DNA of 64,000 nt from Bacillus sp. NTK071 (GTDB lineage Bacteria; Bacillota; Bacilli; Bacillales; Guptibacillaceae). Under the pieces are notes generated by a model. It saw nothing but the letters and a program-made list of their open reading frames with translations, searched no databases and was not told where the DNA came from. Positions 25,313 to 33,060 of this stretch are shown piece by piece (the stretch's first letter is position 1; the number at the start of each line of letters is the position of its first letter). The stretch spans positions 169,557-233,556 of the forward strand of contig NZ_JAFKOI010000004.1 in the NCBI RefSeq assembly GCF_017303315.1, read 5' to 3'. The translations under genes and the position numbers were made by a program.

Positions 25313-26605
25313 ATGAAGAATTTCTTCCAGTTCAATGAGAGGGAAACAACCTATAGAAAAGAGACGCTTGCAGGTATTACTACGTTTCTTTCTATGGCTT
25401 ATATACTTGTCGTCAATCCGATAATTCTGAGTGAAGCAGGAATTGATAAGGGGGCGCTCTTTACAGCTACCGCCTTGTCAGCCATCGTTGGTTCATTACT
25501 GATCGGCCTTCTTGCTAATTTTCCAGTCGGCATTGCACCGAGCATGGGACTTAATTCATTCTTTACCTTTTCAGTTGTTATTGGCATGGGAATTGAATGG
25601 GAAATTGCGTTAACAGGTGTGTTTATTGCAGGTATTATTTTTATGATTCTTAGTTTACTCAAGATTCGTGAGAAAATAATCAATGTCATTCCACAGGATC
25701 TTAAACATGCAATCGCAGGTGGAATCGGCTTTTTCATTGCCTTCATTGGCTTAAAAAATGCAGGAATTGTTGTAAGTAATGAAGCAACATTTGTCTCTAT
25801 AGGACAGCTAACAACTCCAAACACTGCCCTTTCCGCATTCGGATTCATTATTACATTAATGATGCTTATCCGCGGCATTCGTGGAGGGATTTTCTATGGA
25901 ATTGTCATTTCAACGATAATTGGAATGATCATTGGACTCGTTCAGATCCCAACTTCTATCGTAGGACAGGTCCCGAGTCTTGAGCCAACGTTCGGTGTTG
26001 TGTTTCAACACCTCGGTGACATCTTTACACCTGAGATTCTTGCTGTTATTTTCACCTTTCTATTTGTTGCTTTCTTCGATACCGCTGGTGCTCTCATCGC
26101 AGTGGCTAGTCAGGCTGGTCTAATGAAGGACAATAAAATTCCGAATGCTGGTCGAGCACTACTTGCTGATTCTACTTCAGGCGTCATTGGTGCGATCTTT
26201 GGTACATCGACAACCGCTTCATTCGTTGAATCATCAGCGGGTGTCGCAGTAGGTGGACGAACAGGTTTCACATCCGTTGTGATTTCCATTTGTTTCTTTA
26301 TCGCTCTCTTCTTCTCACCAATCCTTGGCGTTATTACACCCGAAGTAACAGCACCGGCGCTTATTATCGTTGGCGGCCTCATGGCTACAGAAGTAAAGCA
26401 CATCAACTGGAATCGATTAGAAATTGTCATTCCGGCATTTGTGACAATCATTATGATGCCCCTCACATTCAGTGTTGCAACAGGAATTGCACTTGGCTTC
26501 ATTCTTTATCCTTTTGCCATGATTGCGAAAAAGGAGTGGAAACAAGTTCACCCGATTATGTACACGCTTGGCTTTCTCTTTATTCTTTATTTTATCTATT
26601 TATAA
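25313..26605 (+). CDS. NCS2 purine permease (PbuG/PbuO-like)
   Basis: A 430-residue nucleobase:proton symporter. Family signs are the opening RKETLAGITTFLSMAYILVVNP, the GIAPSMGLNSFF segment, the FFDTAGAL motif and the SSAGVAVGGRTGFTS stretch. About twelve to fourteen membrane segments are present. Similar Bacillus proteins import hypoxanthine and guanine. The start is the ATG after GGAGG; it is preceded by the purine riboswitch and its terminator, so purines shut it off. Confidence 0.9.
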   Translation: MKNFFQFNERETTYRKETLAGITTFLSMAYILVVNPIILSEAGIDKGALFTATALSAIVGSLLIGLLANFPVGIAPSMGLNSFFTFSVVIGMGIEWEIALTGVFIAGIIFMILSLLKIREKIINVIPQDLKHAIAGGIGFFIAFIGLKNAGIVVSNEATFVSIGQLTTPNTALSAFGFIITLMMLIRGIRGGIFYGIVISTIIGMIIGLVQIPTSIVGQVPSLEPTFGVVFQHLGDIFTPEILAVIFTFLFVAFFDTAGALIAVASQAGLMKDNKIPNAGRALLADSTSGVIGAIFGTSTTASFVESSAGVAVGGRTGFTSVVISICFFIALFFSPILGVITPEVTAPALIIVGGLMATEVKHINWNRLEIVIPAFVTIIMMPLTFSVATGIALGFILYPFAMIAKKEWKQVHPIMYTLGFLFILYFIYL

Positions 26606-26675
26606 ACCAGAAACAGATTGTTCACTCATTCCCACACACTTTCATAATTTAATTGCAAACAAGTGAAGGTGCGCA

Positions 26676-27056
26676 ATGAAAAAAACATTTGGAACTGCCC
26701 TAAACTGTATTGATGGTAGAACACAAATTCCAGTCACAAATTGGTTAAAGAGACACTTTAACGTGGATTATGTAGATTTAATTACAGAGCCTGGAATGGA
26801 TCGGGTGTTATCTCATGGACCCTTCTATGAAATCGAAAGAATAAGAAAGAATGCCATCATTTCAATTGAAGCTCATTACTCAAACGTTATTGCGGTTGTA
26901 GGACATGATAATTGTGCTGCAAATCCAGTAAGTGACTGTCAACACTTTCGGGATATTGAGGTATCTGTCCATACGGTAAGATCATGGTGCTTGCCCGTTA
27001 TAGTTGTAGGTCTATGGGTTGATGAATTCTCAGTTGTACACGTTATCTGTTCTTAA
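26676..27056 (+). CDS. Minimal carbonic anhydrase-like protein
   Basis: A 126-residue protein that keeps the zinc-site pattern of beta-carbonic anhydrases: Cys11-x-Asp-x-Arg (CIDGR) and His77-x-x-Cys80 (GHDNC). It is far shorter than the usual 190-220 residues. Related small proteins occur in other Bacillaceae, so the length may be native. It has no signal peptide or membrane segment. CO2 hydration is plausible, but loss of other parts of the fold makes activity uncertain. A GTGAAGG-type site precedes the ATG. Confidence 0.6.
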   Translation: MKKTFGTALNCIDGRTQIPVTNWLKRHFNVDYVDLITEPGMDRVLSHGPFYEIERIRKNAIISIEAHYSNVIAVVGHDNCAANPVSDCQHFRDIEVSVHTVRSWCLPVIVVGLWVDEFSVVHVICS

Positions 27057-27079
27057 CTGCTTTATTAGCTCAATAAAAA

Positions 27080-27109
27080 AACGAGAGGGCTATACATAGT
27101 CCTCTCGTT
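27080..27109. terminator. Bidirectional terminator
   Basis: AACGAGAGGGCTA pairs with TAGTCCTCTCGTT between convergent genes, with A-rich and T-rich flanks. Confidence 0.8.
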
Positions 27110-27119
27110 CATTCATTTA

Positions 27120-27668
27120 TTATCTTTGTAAAGAGTCGAATTTTCTTCTCCATTGTTCTGCTTTCTCGAGGGCAATAGAGTCCTCTTTCACTTCACCAGG
27201 CTTTACTCCACTTCCAATAATATAATCTACAAACTCCATATTCACGAATTCGAAAATGTAGTTAAACTGTTGAATAAGTGGCAGCCCCTTCACTTTCGCA
27301 CTACTTCCACCAGTTACAACAACATAAGCTTTTTTCTTCGTAAGCTCTTCTTTCAACTTAAGGTTTTTATCTCGTAAGTATTGCGACCACCGATCAAAGA
27401 AATTCTTCATCGTACCACTCATTCCGTACCAGTAAAGAGGTGTTGAAAAGATAATCGTATCATGTGTTAAAAGTAAGTTAAGTAGTTCTTCATAGTCATC
27501 ATCTACTGGAGAAAAACCAGTTTCAGAATGTCTTTCATCGATAATAGGGTTAATTTGTTTATCAGAAAGCGACACAATCGTATGGTCCGTTCCTTCTAGA
27601 ATCCTCTCTGTCAGGTATTGTGAGTTTCCATTTTGTCGTGTACTTCCTAAAAGAGCTAAGATTCGCAA
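27120..27668 (-). CDS. NAD(P)H-dependent flavin reductase, flavodoxin-fold
   Basis: A 182-residue FMN reductase-like protein. The phosphate loop GSTRQNGNSQYLTE near residues 9-22 and the STPLYWYGMSG segment near residue 77 are typical of the NADPH-dependent FMN reductase family. The start is a TTG after GGAGAGG. It diverges from a LysR regulator gene that may control it through the shared promoter region. Confidence 0.85.
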   Translation of the reverse strand: MRILALLGSTRQNGNSQYLTERILEGTDHTIVSLSDKQINPIIDERHSETGFSPVDDDYEELLNLLLTHDTIIFSTPLYWYGMSGTMKNFFDRWSQYLRDKNLKLKEELTKKKAYVVVTGGSSAKVKGLPLIQQFNYIFEFVNMEFVDYIIGSGVKPGEVKEDSIALEKAEQWRRKFDSLQR

Positions 27669-27936
27669 GTATGACCTCTCCTTTACAATCCTTCATGTGA
27701 TTTAACTGTTCGTGCCAAAACATAGCTGTGCTATATATCTTAATGATTTTTACAGGCTATCCGTTCATATAACTTTTTGTTTCTGCAGTAACAACTAACA
27801 AAACCACTGCGCCAAACACATCTTGTTGATGCGTCTTCCACCATATGTTCTTGTTTGCAGTATACCATTGCAGACATCATTGAGGTTATCTATAATTATC
27901 GATACATACTATCAATAATGTTGATGGAGGATCAAT

Positions 27937-28812
27937 ATGGACTTGAATTATTTCTATACTTTTAAAGCAGTTGTAAGATGTGGAAGCTACACTCAAACAG
28001 CAGAAGAACTTGGCTATGCCCAATCCAGCGTTACGACACAAATCAAGAAACTTGAAGAGCATTATCAAGTTAAACTCTTTGAGCGAGTTGGTAGGAAGAT
28101 GCGATTAACACAACCAGGAGAACAGCTGTATGACTATGTAAATGGCATCACCAAGCTAGCAGACGAAGCTGAAGAACAGCTTCGAAATGATTCGAATTTA
28201 AGAGGGACTGTTCGAATTGGTACGGTAGAATCACTAGCTGCATATTTTATTACACCTTATATTAAATCTTTAAAACAATTGCATCCTGAATTGAGAATTC
28301 TATTTGAGTCAGGTCAATGTCCAAATTTAATTGAAGGCACAATGGATGGTACCTATGATATTGCGATTCTGCTTGATCGTCTTCGAAAGCATCCTGAATT
28401 AACGACGATTCCAATTCGACAGGAAGAAATGGTGCTAATCGCTCCCCCCCATCATCCACTAACAAAACTTAACGAAATGACGCTCAAGAAGCTTGAAACG
28501 GAAACGCTTATTTTAACTGAAGAAGGGTGCTCCTATCGTGTTCTCCTTGAGCAGTTATTACAAGAAGAAGAGGTACAAGCAAAATCCGTTATTTCATTCA
28601 CTAGTCTAGAAGCGATTAAACAATGCGTAGCTGATGACCTCGGCATCGCCCTTCTTCCGAGGATAGCTGTTGAGCGAGACGTTCAAAGCGGTAAGGTAGT
28701 TGCGCTCCCCTTCCACCAAAATGCAATTAAAGTCTATACTCAGGTTGTTTATCAAAAGAAAAAATGGATTTCACCACCTTTAAAGCAATTCATCGCTTTA
28801 CTAGAAGAATAG
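27937..28812 (+). CDS. LysR-family transcriptional regulator
   Basis: A 291-residue LysR protein. The winged helix-turn-helix spans residues 2-60 (GSYTQTAEELGYAQSSVTTQIKKLE) and an effector-binding domain follows. GGAGG precedes the ATG. It is divergent from the flavodoxin-fold reductase gene, and ATAATTATCGATAC-type inverted sequences in the 27885-27920 stretch could be its binding site, which is inference. Confidence 0.88.
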   Translation: MDLNYFYTFKAVVRCGSYTQTAEELGYAQSSVTTQIKKLEEHYQVKLFERVGRKMRLTQPGEQLYDYVNGITKLADEAEEQLRNDSNLRGTVRIGTVESLAAYFITPYIKSLKQLHPELRILFESGQCPNLIEGTMDGTYDIAILLDRLRKHPELTTIPIRQEEMVLIAPPHHPLTKLNEMTLKKLETETLILTEEGCSYRVLLEQLLQEEEVQAKSVISFTSLEAIKQCVADDLGIALLPRIAVERDVQSGKVVALPFHQNAIKVYTQVVYQKKKWISPPLKQFIALLEE

Positions 28813-28832
28813 ACTATTTTGAATGGCAGAAT

Positions 28833-28866
28833 AGGCGTGCAGAACTATGCTCGACGCCTTCATTTT
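28833..28866 (+). terminator. Rho-independent terminator
   Basis: AGGCGT pairs with ACGCCT around an imperfect inner stem, followed by TCATTTTTT, after the LysR gene. Confidence 0.6.
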
Positions 28867-28873
28867 TTCGTGT

Positions 28874-29071
28874 CTAATTAGAGCTTCTTTTCTTCTTGAA
28901 ATTTATAGAATGGAAGATGACAAAGGCTACTCCAACTCCAATCGATAAGGTAACCTCATAGTCAAAAAATCTTTGTTTACTATTTATGAAATAAATCACT
29001 GTTAAGGTAAGTCCAGTTAGACTAACAAGTACAATCATCATGAAAAATAATTTCATTTTTTGTTTGTTCAT
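28874..29071 (-). CDS. Small two-helix membrane protein
   Basis: A 65-residue protein with two hydrophobic segments (about residues 8-27 and 39-54) and a basic C-terminus (NFKKKRSSN). The ATG is preceded by AGGAGG on the minus strand. No family is recognised. It converges with the LysR gene and is followed by the 5' leader of the antiporter gene on the other side. Confidence 0.6.
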   Translation of the reverse strand: MNKQKMKLFFMMIVLVSLTGLTLTVIYFINSKQRFFDYEVTLSIGVGVAFVIFHSINFKKKRSSN

Positions 29072-29202
29072 CGAAAGTATTCCTCCTAGATCTCTAAGCT
29101 TATTGAACTCTTTAGTGCCAAAGGTTTAGGCTTTTTTTCTTAACATCTCTCTCATTCCCTTTTCATTGACTTTATTATTGAACGGAGATATAGTTAAGAC
29201 AA

Positions 29203-29298
29203 CAAGGGGAGTAGCGACCGGTAACGGCTAATGAATCATCAATACGGTATTTTGATACCTGGTTCATTGGGCTAAGTTTTTAGTACGCAAGACCTTGG
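29203..29298 (+). promoter_or_regulatory. yybP-ykoY (Mn2+) riboswitch
   Basis: AAGGGGAGTAGCGACCGG, the signature of the manganese-sensing yybP-ykoY element, is followed by hairpin arms and closes with CGCAAGACCTTGG, which pairs with the 5' CAAGG side. Both conserved ends match known members of this class. It precedes the cation antiporter gene, one of the usual targets. Confidence 0.85.
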
Positions 29299-29328
29299 TA
29301 CATTTTTATTGTGCCAGGGTCTTTTTGT
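29292..29328 (+). terminator. Riboswitch terminator
   Basis: GACCTTGGTAC pairs with GTGCCAGGGTC, followed by TTTTTG. It overlaps the 3' side of the aptamer P1, so manganese binding would prevent the terminator and turn the gene on. Confidence 0.82.
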
Positions 29329-29353
29329 ATGCGCTGGCGGAGAGGAGTTACAC

Positions 29354-30313
29354 ATGATCATTCTTATCTTTCTACTTGCAGCAGCCGTTGTTGTAGGTGC
29401 CGCTATTTACCTGAATCAGTTCGGTGATGTTATTAGCAAGAAATCTTCCTTAAGCGGTGCTGTTGTTGGTACCTTCCTCATTGCTGGTGCTACTTCACTA
29501 CCGGAATTAACAACAAGCCTGACAGCTGTCTATATCGATAACCCTGATATTGCAGTTGGAAACATGCTTGGTAGTAACGTTTTTAATCTTTTAATTCTAG
29601 CTGTGGTCGATTTGATTTATCGAAAACGAAGATTATTTCAGAAGATCAACACGAAAGCCAATGTTCCATCAGCCCTTGTTGGTTTACTATTTCTTATCAT
29701 CTTAATAGTGTCCCTTCTCATTCCCGGGACGATTTCTATCTATGGTGTAGGAATTGAGATGATCGTAATCGTTCTACTGTATGTGCTATCAATGAAATAC
29801 ATTTCAAGTGATAACGGTGAGGCAGAAGACATTCCGACCAAAGATTACTCTCTTCGTACGGCAGTCATCGGTTTTATCGTCGCTGCTCTAATTGTCTTTG
29901 TATCAGGCAGCATACTATCAATTTCCGGTGATCGGCTTGCAGCAGCAACAGGTATGAATGCCAGTTTCGTTGGGAGCTTTCTAATTGCAGCCTCCACATC
30001 TCTACCAGAGCTTGTAACAGTCCTTGCCGCTTTTAAACTAGCAAACTATAACATGGCAATTGGTTCAATTCTTGGTAGTAATCTATTTAACATTCAATTG
30101 TTAGTTCTTACTGACGCACTATACCGTAAAGGCCCTATTCTTGAGGCAGTAGATGTATCACACATTTATACTGCAAGTCTAGGACTTGTGATGACGATCG
30201 TCATTCTCTATTTGCTTTTGCGACCATCCGTCATCCGCAACCAATGGCGTTATGCTGCCCCGTCGCTCGCGATGGCTTTGTTGTACATTGTTGTTTCATA
30301 TGTAATATTCTAA
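29354..30313 (+). CDS. Calcium/sodium (CaCA family) antiporter
   Basis: A 319-residue cation exchanger of the YrbG type. The two inverted alpha-repeats are clear: GTFLIAGATSLPELTTSL with GNMLGSNVFNLL in the first half, GSFLIAASTSLPELVTVL with GSILGSNLFNIQ in the second. About ten membrane segments are present. GAGGAG precedes the ATG. The manganese riboswitch upstream suggests export of excess Mn2+ or related divalent cations, rather than calcium alone. Confidence 0.92.
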   Translation: MIILIFLLAAAVVVGAAIYLNQFGDVISKKSSLSGAVVGTFLIAGATSLPELTTSLTAVYIDNPDIAVGNMLGSNVFNLLILAVVDLIYRKRRLFQKINTKANVPSALVGLLFLIILIVSLLIPGTISIYGVGIEMIVIVLLYVLSMKYISSDNGEAEDIPTKDYSLRTAVIGFIVAALIVFVSGSILSISGDRLAAATGMNASFVGSFLIAASTSLPELVTVLAAFKLANYNMAIGSILGSNLFNIQLLVLTDALYRKGPILEAVDVSHIYTASLGLVMTIVILYLLLRPSVIRNQWRYAAPSLAMALLYIVVSYVIF

Positions 30314-30348
30314 ACAGAAGCGTGCTGGCTAGCCAGCACGCTTCTGTT
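30313..30348. terminator. 36-bp perfect palindrome, bidirectional terminator
   Basis: AACAGAAGCGTGCTGGCT is directly followed by its complement with no loop base, between convergent genes. Its 5' base overlaps the antiporter stop codon. Confidence 0.75.
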
Positions 30349-30368
30349 ATGTTTTCATGTCTAATTAG

Positions 30369-31151
30369 TTAATCCCTGAATCCGCCGTCTGAATGAATGA
30401 TTTGCCCTGTTATCCACCTCGCAGCATCGCTCACGAGAAAGCCCACGAGACGAGCAGCGTCTTCAGGAGTACCTATACGTCCTGTTGGGAATTTCTGTTT
30501 TAAGAAATCCTGTGTTTCCTTATCCATGCAGCCTGAGTCAGTTGGCCCAGGGTCGATCGCATTCACTGTAATATGAGACGAAGCAAGCTCAATTGCAAGT
30601 GACTTTGTAAAAGCTGAGATTGCTCCTTTTGTCGTAATGTAAGCAATATTTCCAGGTTGTGGACTCTTGTCTTGACCCGATACAAAGTTAACAATTCTGC
30701 CACTTTTCCCTTCTTTCTTGAGACGCTTGGCAAACTCTACTGTCAACATGCATGTTCCCCTTACATTGACTGCACAGTGTCGATCAAACAATTCAGTAGT
30801 TACCTCTTCATGCCCAACCTCAACACAGTAAGTTGCATTATTTACTAGAACCGACAGCTCTCCAGACATCTTCGCCACTTCGTTTATAAGTCGCTCTGGC
30901 GCATCTTGATCCCTTAAATCAAGCTCCATCGATGCAGCGTTAACACCAAAGTTACGTAATTCACGCTTAAAGTCTTCTGCAAAGTTATGATCAGCATCTT
31001 CATATCCAGTTGCTTGATCATAACTAGAAAGATGTGTGAAAAAGATGTCCATTCCATAGTTGGCTAATTCACGACAGATTGCAGCTCCAATTCCTTTAGG
31101 GCGACTTGCGCCTGTGACGATTGCTATTAGATTCTTTCTTGATTTATTCAT
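30369..31151 (-). CDS. Short-chain dehydrogenase/reductase
   Basis: A 260-residue NAD(P)-dependent oxidoreductase of the SDR family. It has the cofactor loop TGASRPKGIG near residue 14 (the usual spacing is longer here, TGxxxxxGIG), NNAT at the NAG position, and the YxxxK active site in YITTKGA. It most resembles FabG-like proteins, but with altered details. The ATG follows GGAGGG. The substrate is unknown. Confidence 0.85.
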   Translation of the reverse strand: MNKSRKNLIAIVTGASRPKGIGAAICRELANYGMDIFFTHLSSYDQATGYEDADHNFAEDFKRELRNFGVNAASMELDLRDQDAPERLINEVAKMSGELSVLVNNATYCVEVGHEEVTTELFDRHCAVNVRGTCMLTVEFAKRLKKEGKSGRIVNFVSGQDKSPQPGNIAYITTKGAISAFTKSLAIELASSHITVNAIDPGPTDSGCMDKETQDFLKQKFPTGRIGTPEDAARLVGFLVSDAARWITGQIIHSDGGFRD

Positions 31152-31208
31152 TAATTTTCCCTCCTAATGAAGGAACACGCTGACCACGATGAAAGGAGAT
31201 GATACTAC

Positions 31209-31451
31209 TTAGAAAGAGCAGAGACCACTATTGGGTATCTGCCCTCGCCATTTATCAATCATGAACGTGGCATTCCCTGTTTTGGTAGTAGACGACAGAC
31301 CTATCCCTTCCGCAGAAATAGATTTATCTAATTCATTCACCATTACAGGATCAACCCACACATGTTCACAATCCCCTTTCCCTATATCTCCATTCCTCAC
31401 TATAGCAAACGCTTTCAATAGAAACAAGACATTCCTGCCTAACATGCGCAA
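31209..31451 (-). CDS. Doubtful small ORF in a gene-poor stretch
   Basis: An 80-residue reading on the minus strand starting at a TTG, with AGAGAA-type ribosome support only. It is polar and mixed in composition (DCEHVWVDPV, LSSTTKTGNATFM). No family is recognised. The opposite strand also has an open frame, so neither is secure. The rest of the 31152-31558 stretch holds only promoter-like AT-rich sequence before the sigma-like gene. Confidence 0.25.
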   Translation of the reverse strand: MRMLGRNVLFLLKAFAIVRNGDIGKGDCEHVWVDPVMVNELDKSISAEGIGLSSTTKTGNATFMIDKWRGQIPNSGLCSF

Positions 31452-31558
31452 AGCACATTCTCTTCCACTAAATACTCTTAATTCGAGAAGTATGAGTTTG
31501 AAGTAACTATTGAAGTGGAATTACATAAATATTACATCTAATACGAGGAGATAACTGC

Positions 31559-31825
31559 ATGAACAACAAGAACAGAGTCATTCAACGAATGATCAATAAA
31601 GACAGAGATTGCTTGAATGAACTTTACGATAGGCACATTCATCACATTCAACGAGTCATGTCCACCAGTAGCTTAGATTCTATAGATCAAGAAAAGATAA
31701 TTACTCAACTTTTTTGTACAATTTGGTCGTCTCCAGAAATCTTCAATAATGAGAAACACATCTCCGTTGCCATTACAAAACTATGCCTTGCTCTTACAAA
31801 CTCAAAGATGACTAGTATTGGTTAA
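31559..31825 (+). CDS. Stand-alone sigma-70 region 2-like protein
   Basis: An 88-residue protein whose first 80 residues read like region 2 of an ECF-type sigma factor (MINKDRDCLNELYDRH... ITQLFCTIW ... AITKLCLALTNSK), matching the helices that bind the -10 element and RNA polymerase. There is no linker or region 4. The ATG has GAGGAG eight bases upstream and the frame ends cleanly at a stop. The B. subtilis SigO/RsoA pair is a precedent for a separated region 2. It could be a split sigma subunit, a regulator, or a decayed gene; the conserved tryptophan-rich part is degenerate. Confidence 0.55.
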   Translation: MNNKNRVIQRMINKDRDCLNELYDRHIHHIQRVMSTSSLDSIDQEKIITQLFCTIWSSPEIFNNEKHISVAITKLCLALTNSKMTSIG

Positions 31826-32006
31826 AAGAAGTAGACGCTCTCTCGAACATACGCTGTTGAAAATCTCCACTATAAGGTTCACTACTTTTCTTCCCTATTT
31901 CATTCTCCTGCAAATGTTCTATACACAAAACTCCAATCAGTAAAAGATGGTATACTTATTCCTATAATGTCGTCAGCACTAGCTTTGAATAGGAGGATAT
32001 TCTTCA

Positions 32007-32840
32007 ATGCAACGAAACAAAGAACTTCATAATTTCTTATTAAATAGAGCAGAACAACTTACAGAAGAATGGTATGAATCACTAGATAAAAGCGGCACAG
32101 GAGTATACTCTTCAACTGATCCTGAAGTTGTCCGTAACCTCAAGGCTCAAAATTTCGAGTTCCATCAACACTTATGCAAAATTTTCGTCATGGAAAAGAA
32201 AGCATTTTTTAAGGAGTTTGATGAGTGGGTTATTAAGATCGGGCGAGATCCTCAACATTTAAACACACCTACCCACCTCATCATGAGAGAGTTTTTGCGT
32301 GTTCGTGAACAATATATGGGTTTTATAAAGGAATATGTTGATTCGTTACATTCATCTACGTCCCAAGAATTAATCGATATTTGGAAATATGCGGTTATTG
32401 AAGCGATTGATGTCGTCATGACGCGGGTCGTCGAGGAAAAAACCAACCACCTTAACAAACGCATTGAGGAGCAACAGCAAACTATCAATGAATTGAGTTC
32501 ACCGCTTATCGATCTTCCTGATGGAAAAGCACTATTACCGCTAGTTGGTGATATTGATTCTGATCGAGCAAGCGCTATTCTAGAAAATACGTTAGAGGGC
32601 TGCACAACAAAACAAGTTGATCATCTATTTATTGATCTATCGGGTGTTTACCTTGTGGATACACTTGTAGCTCAACAAATCTTTCAGCTCATCACTGGAC
32701 TAAAATTAATCGGCGTAAACACAACACTATCAGGTCTGCGCCCAGAAATCGCACAAACCGCCGTTCAGTTAGGTATCGATTTTGGGGCGATTAACATTAC
32801 CTCAAATCTCGCACGAGCCATCTCAATGAGAACGAATTAA
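32007..32840 (+). CDS. RsbR-family stressosome protein (STAS domain)
   Basis: A 277-residue RsbR paralogue. The N-terminal 150 residues form the helical globin-like sensor region and the C-terminal 110 residues the STAS domain (LIDLPDGKALLPLVGDIDSDRA, then FIDLSGVYLVDTLVAQQIF). Thr219 in VDT and Thr251 in AQT sit at the positions phosphorylated by RsbT in RsbRA. RsbR proteins build the stressosome that controls sigma-B. The ATG follows AGGAGG. A hairpin follows the stop. Other stressosome genes are not in the window. Confidence 0.9.
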   Translation: MQRNKELHNFLLNRAEQLTEEWYESLDKSGTGVYSSTDPEVVRNLKAQNFEFHQHLCKIFVMEKKAFFKEFDEWVIKIGRDPQHLNTPTHLIMREFLRVREQYMGFIKEYVDSLHSSTSQELIDIWKYAVIEAIDVVMTRVVEEKTNHLNKRIEEQQQTINELSSPLIDLPDGKALLPLVGDIDSDRASAILENTLEGCTTKQVDHLFIDLSGVYLVDTLVAQQIFQLITGLKLIGVNTTLSGLRPEIAQTAVQLGIDFGAINITSNLARAISMRTN

Positions 32841-32858
32841 CAGGTTACCACGCATCTA

Positions 32859-32891
32859 GTATCCGCTCTTCGTCGAAGAGCGGATACTTTT
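32859..32891 (+). terminator. Rho-independent terminator
   Basis: GTATCCGCTCTTCG pairs with CGAAGAGCGGATAC, followed by TTTTAT, after the RsbR paralogue. Confidence 0.82.
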
Positions 32892-32973
32892 ATAGAATGA
32901 ACTGTTCTATTCCCCTTATATATCTTTCAACAATCGATCCATTACCATTCATGCTATTAGTCATATATAGAAA

Positions 32974-33040
32974 TTTACAGTTTGTTAAGAAAAATCTAGT
33001 ACGCACTAAACAATCTTCCTTCAATGTATGAACTATACAT
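32974..33040 (+). promoter_or_regulatory. Pho-box-like repeats and -10 region
   Basis: TTTACA, TTAAGA, CTAGTA and TAAACA follow at exact 11-bp period with five-base spacers, and a -10-like TATACAT begins 20 bases after the last repeat. The same geometry is found in front of the alkaline phosphatase gene. Two repeats differ from TTAACA by two or more bases, so the call is tentative. Confidence 0.55.
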
Positions 33041-33060
33041 AACGACAGGGAGGAAGAACA

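Noticed and set aside
31231..31506. Plus-strand open frame of 91 codons
   Set aside because: It overlaps the equally doubtful minus-strand frame, has no clear ribosome site and shows no recognisable protein features.
32007..32840. Possible sigma-B promoter in front of the RsbR paralogue
   Set aside because: No convincing -35/-10 pair of the sigma-B type was found upstream.
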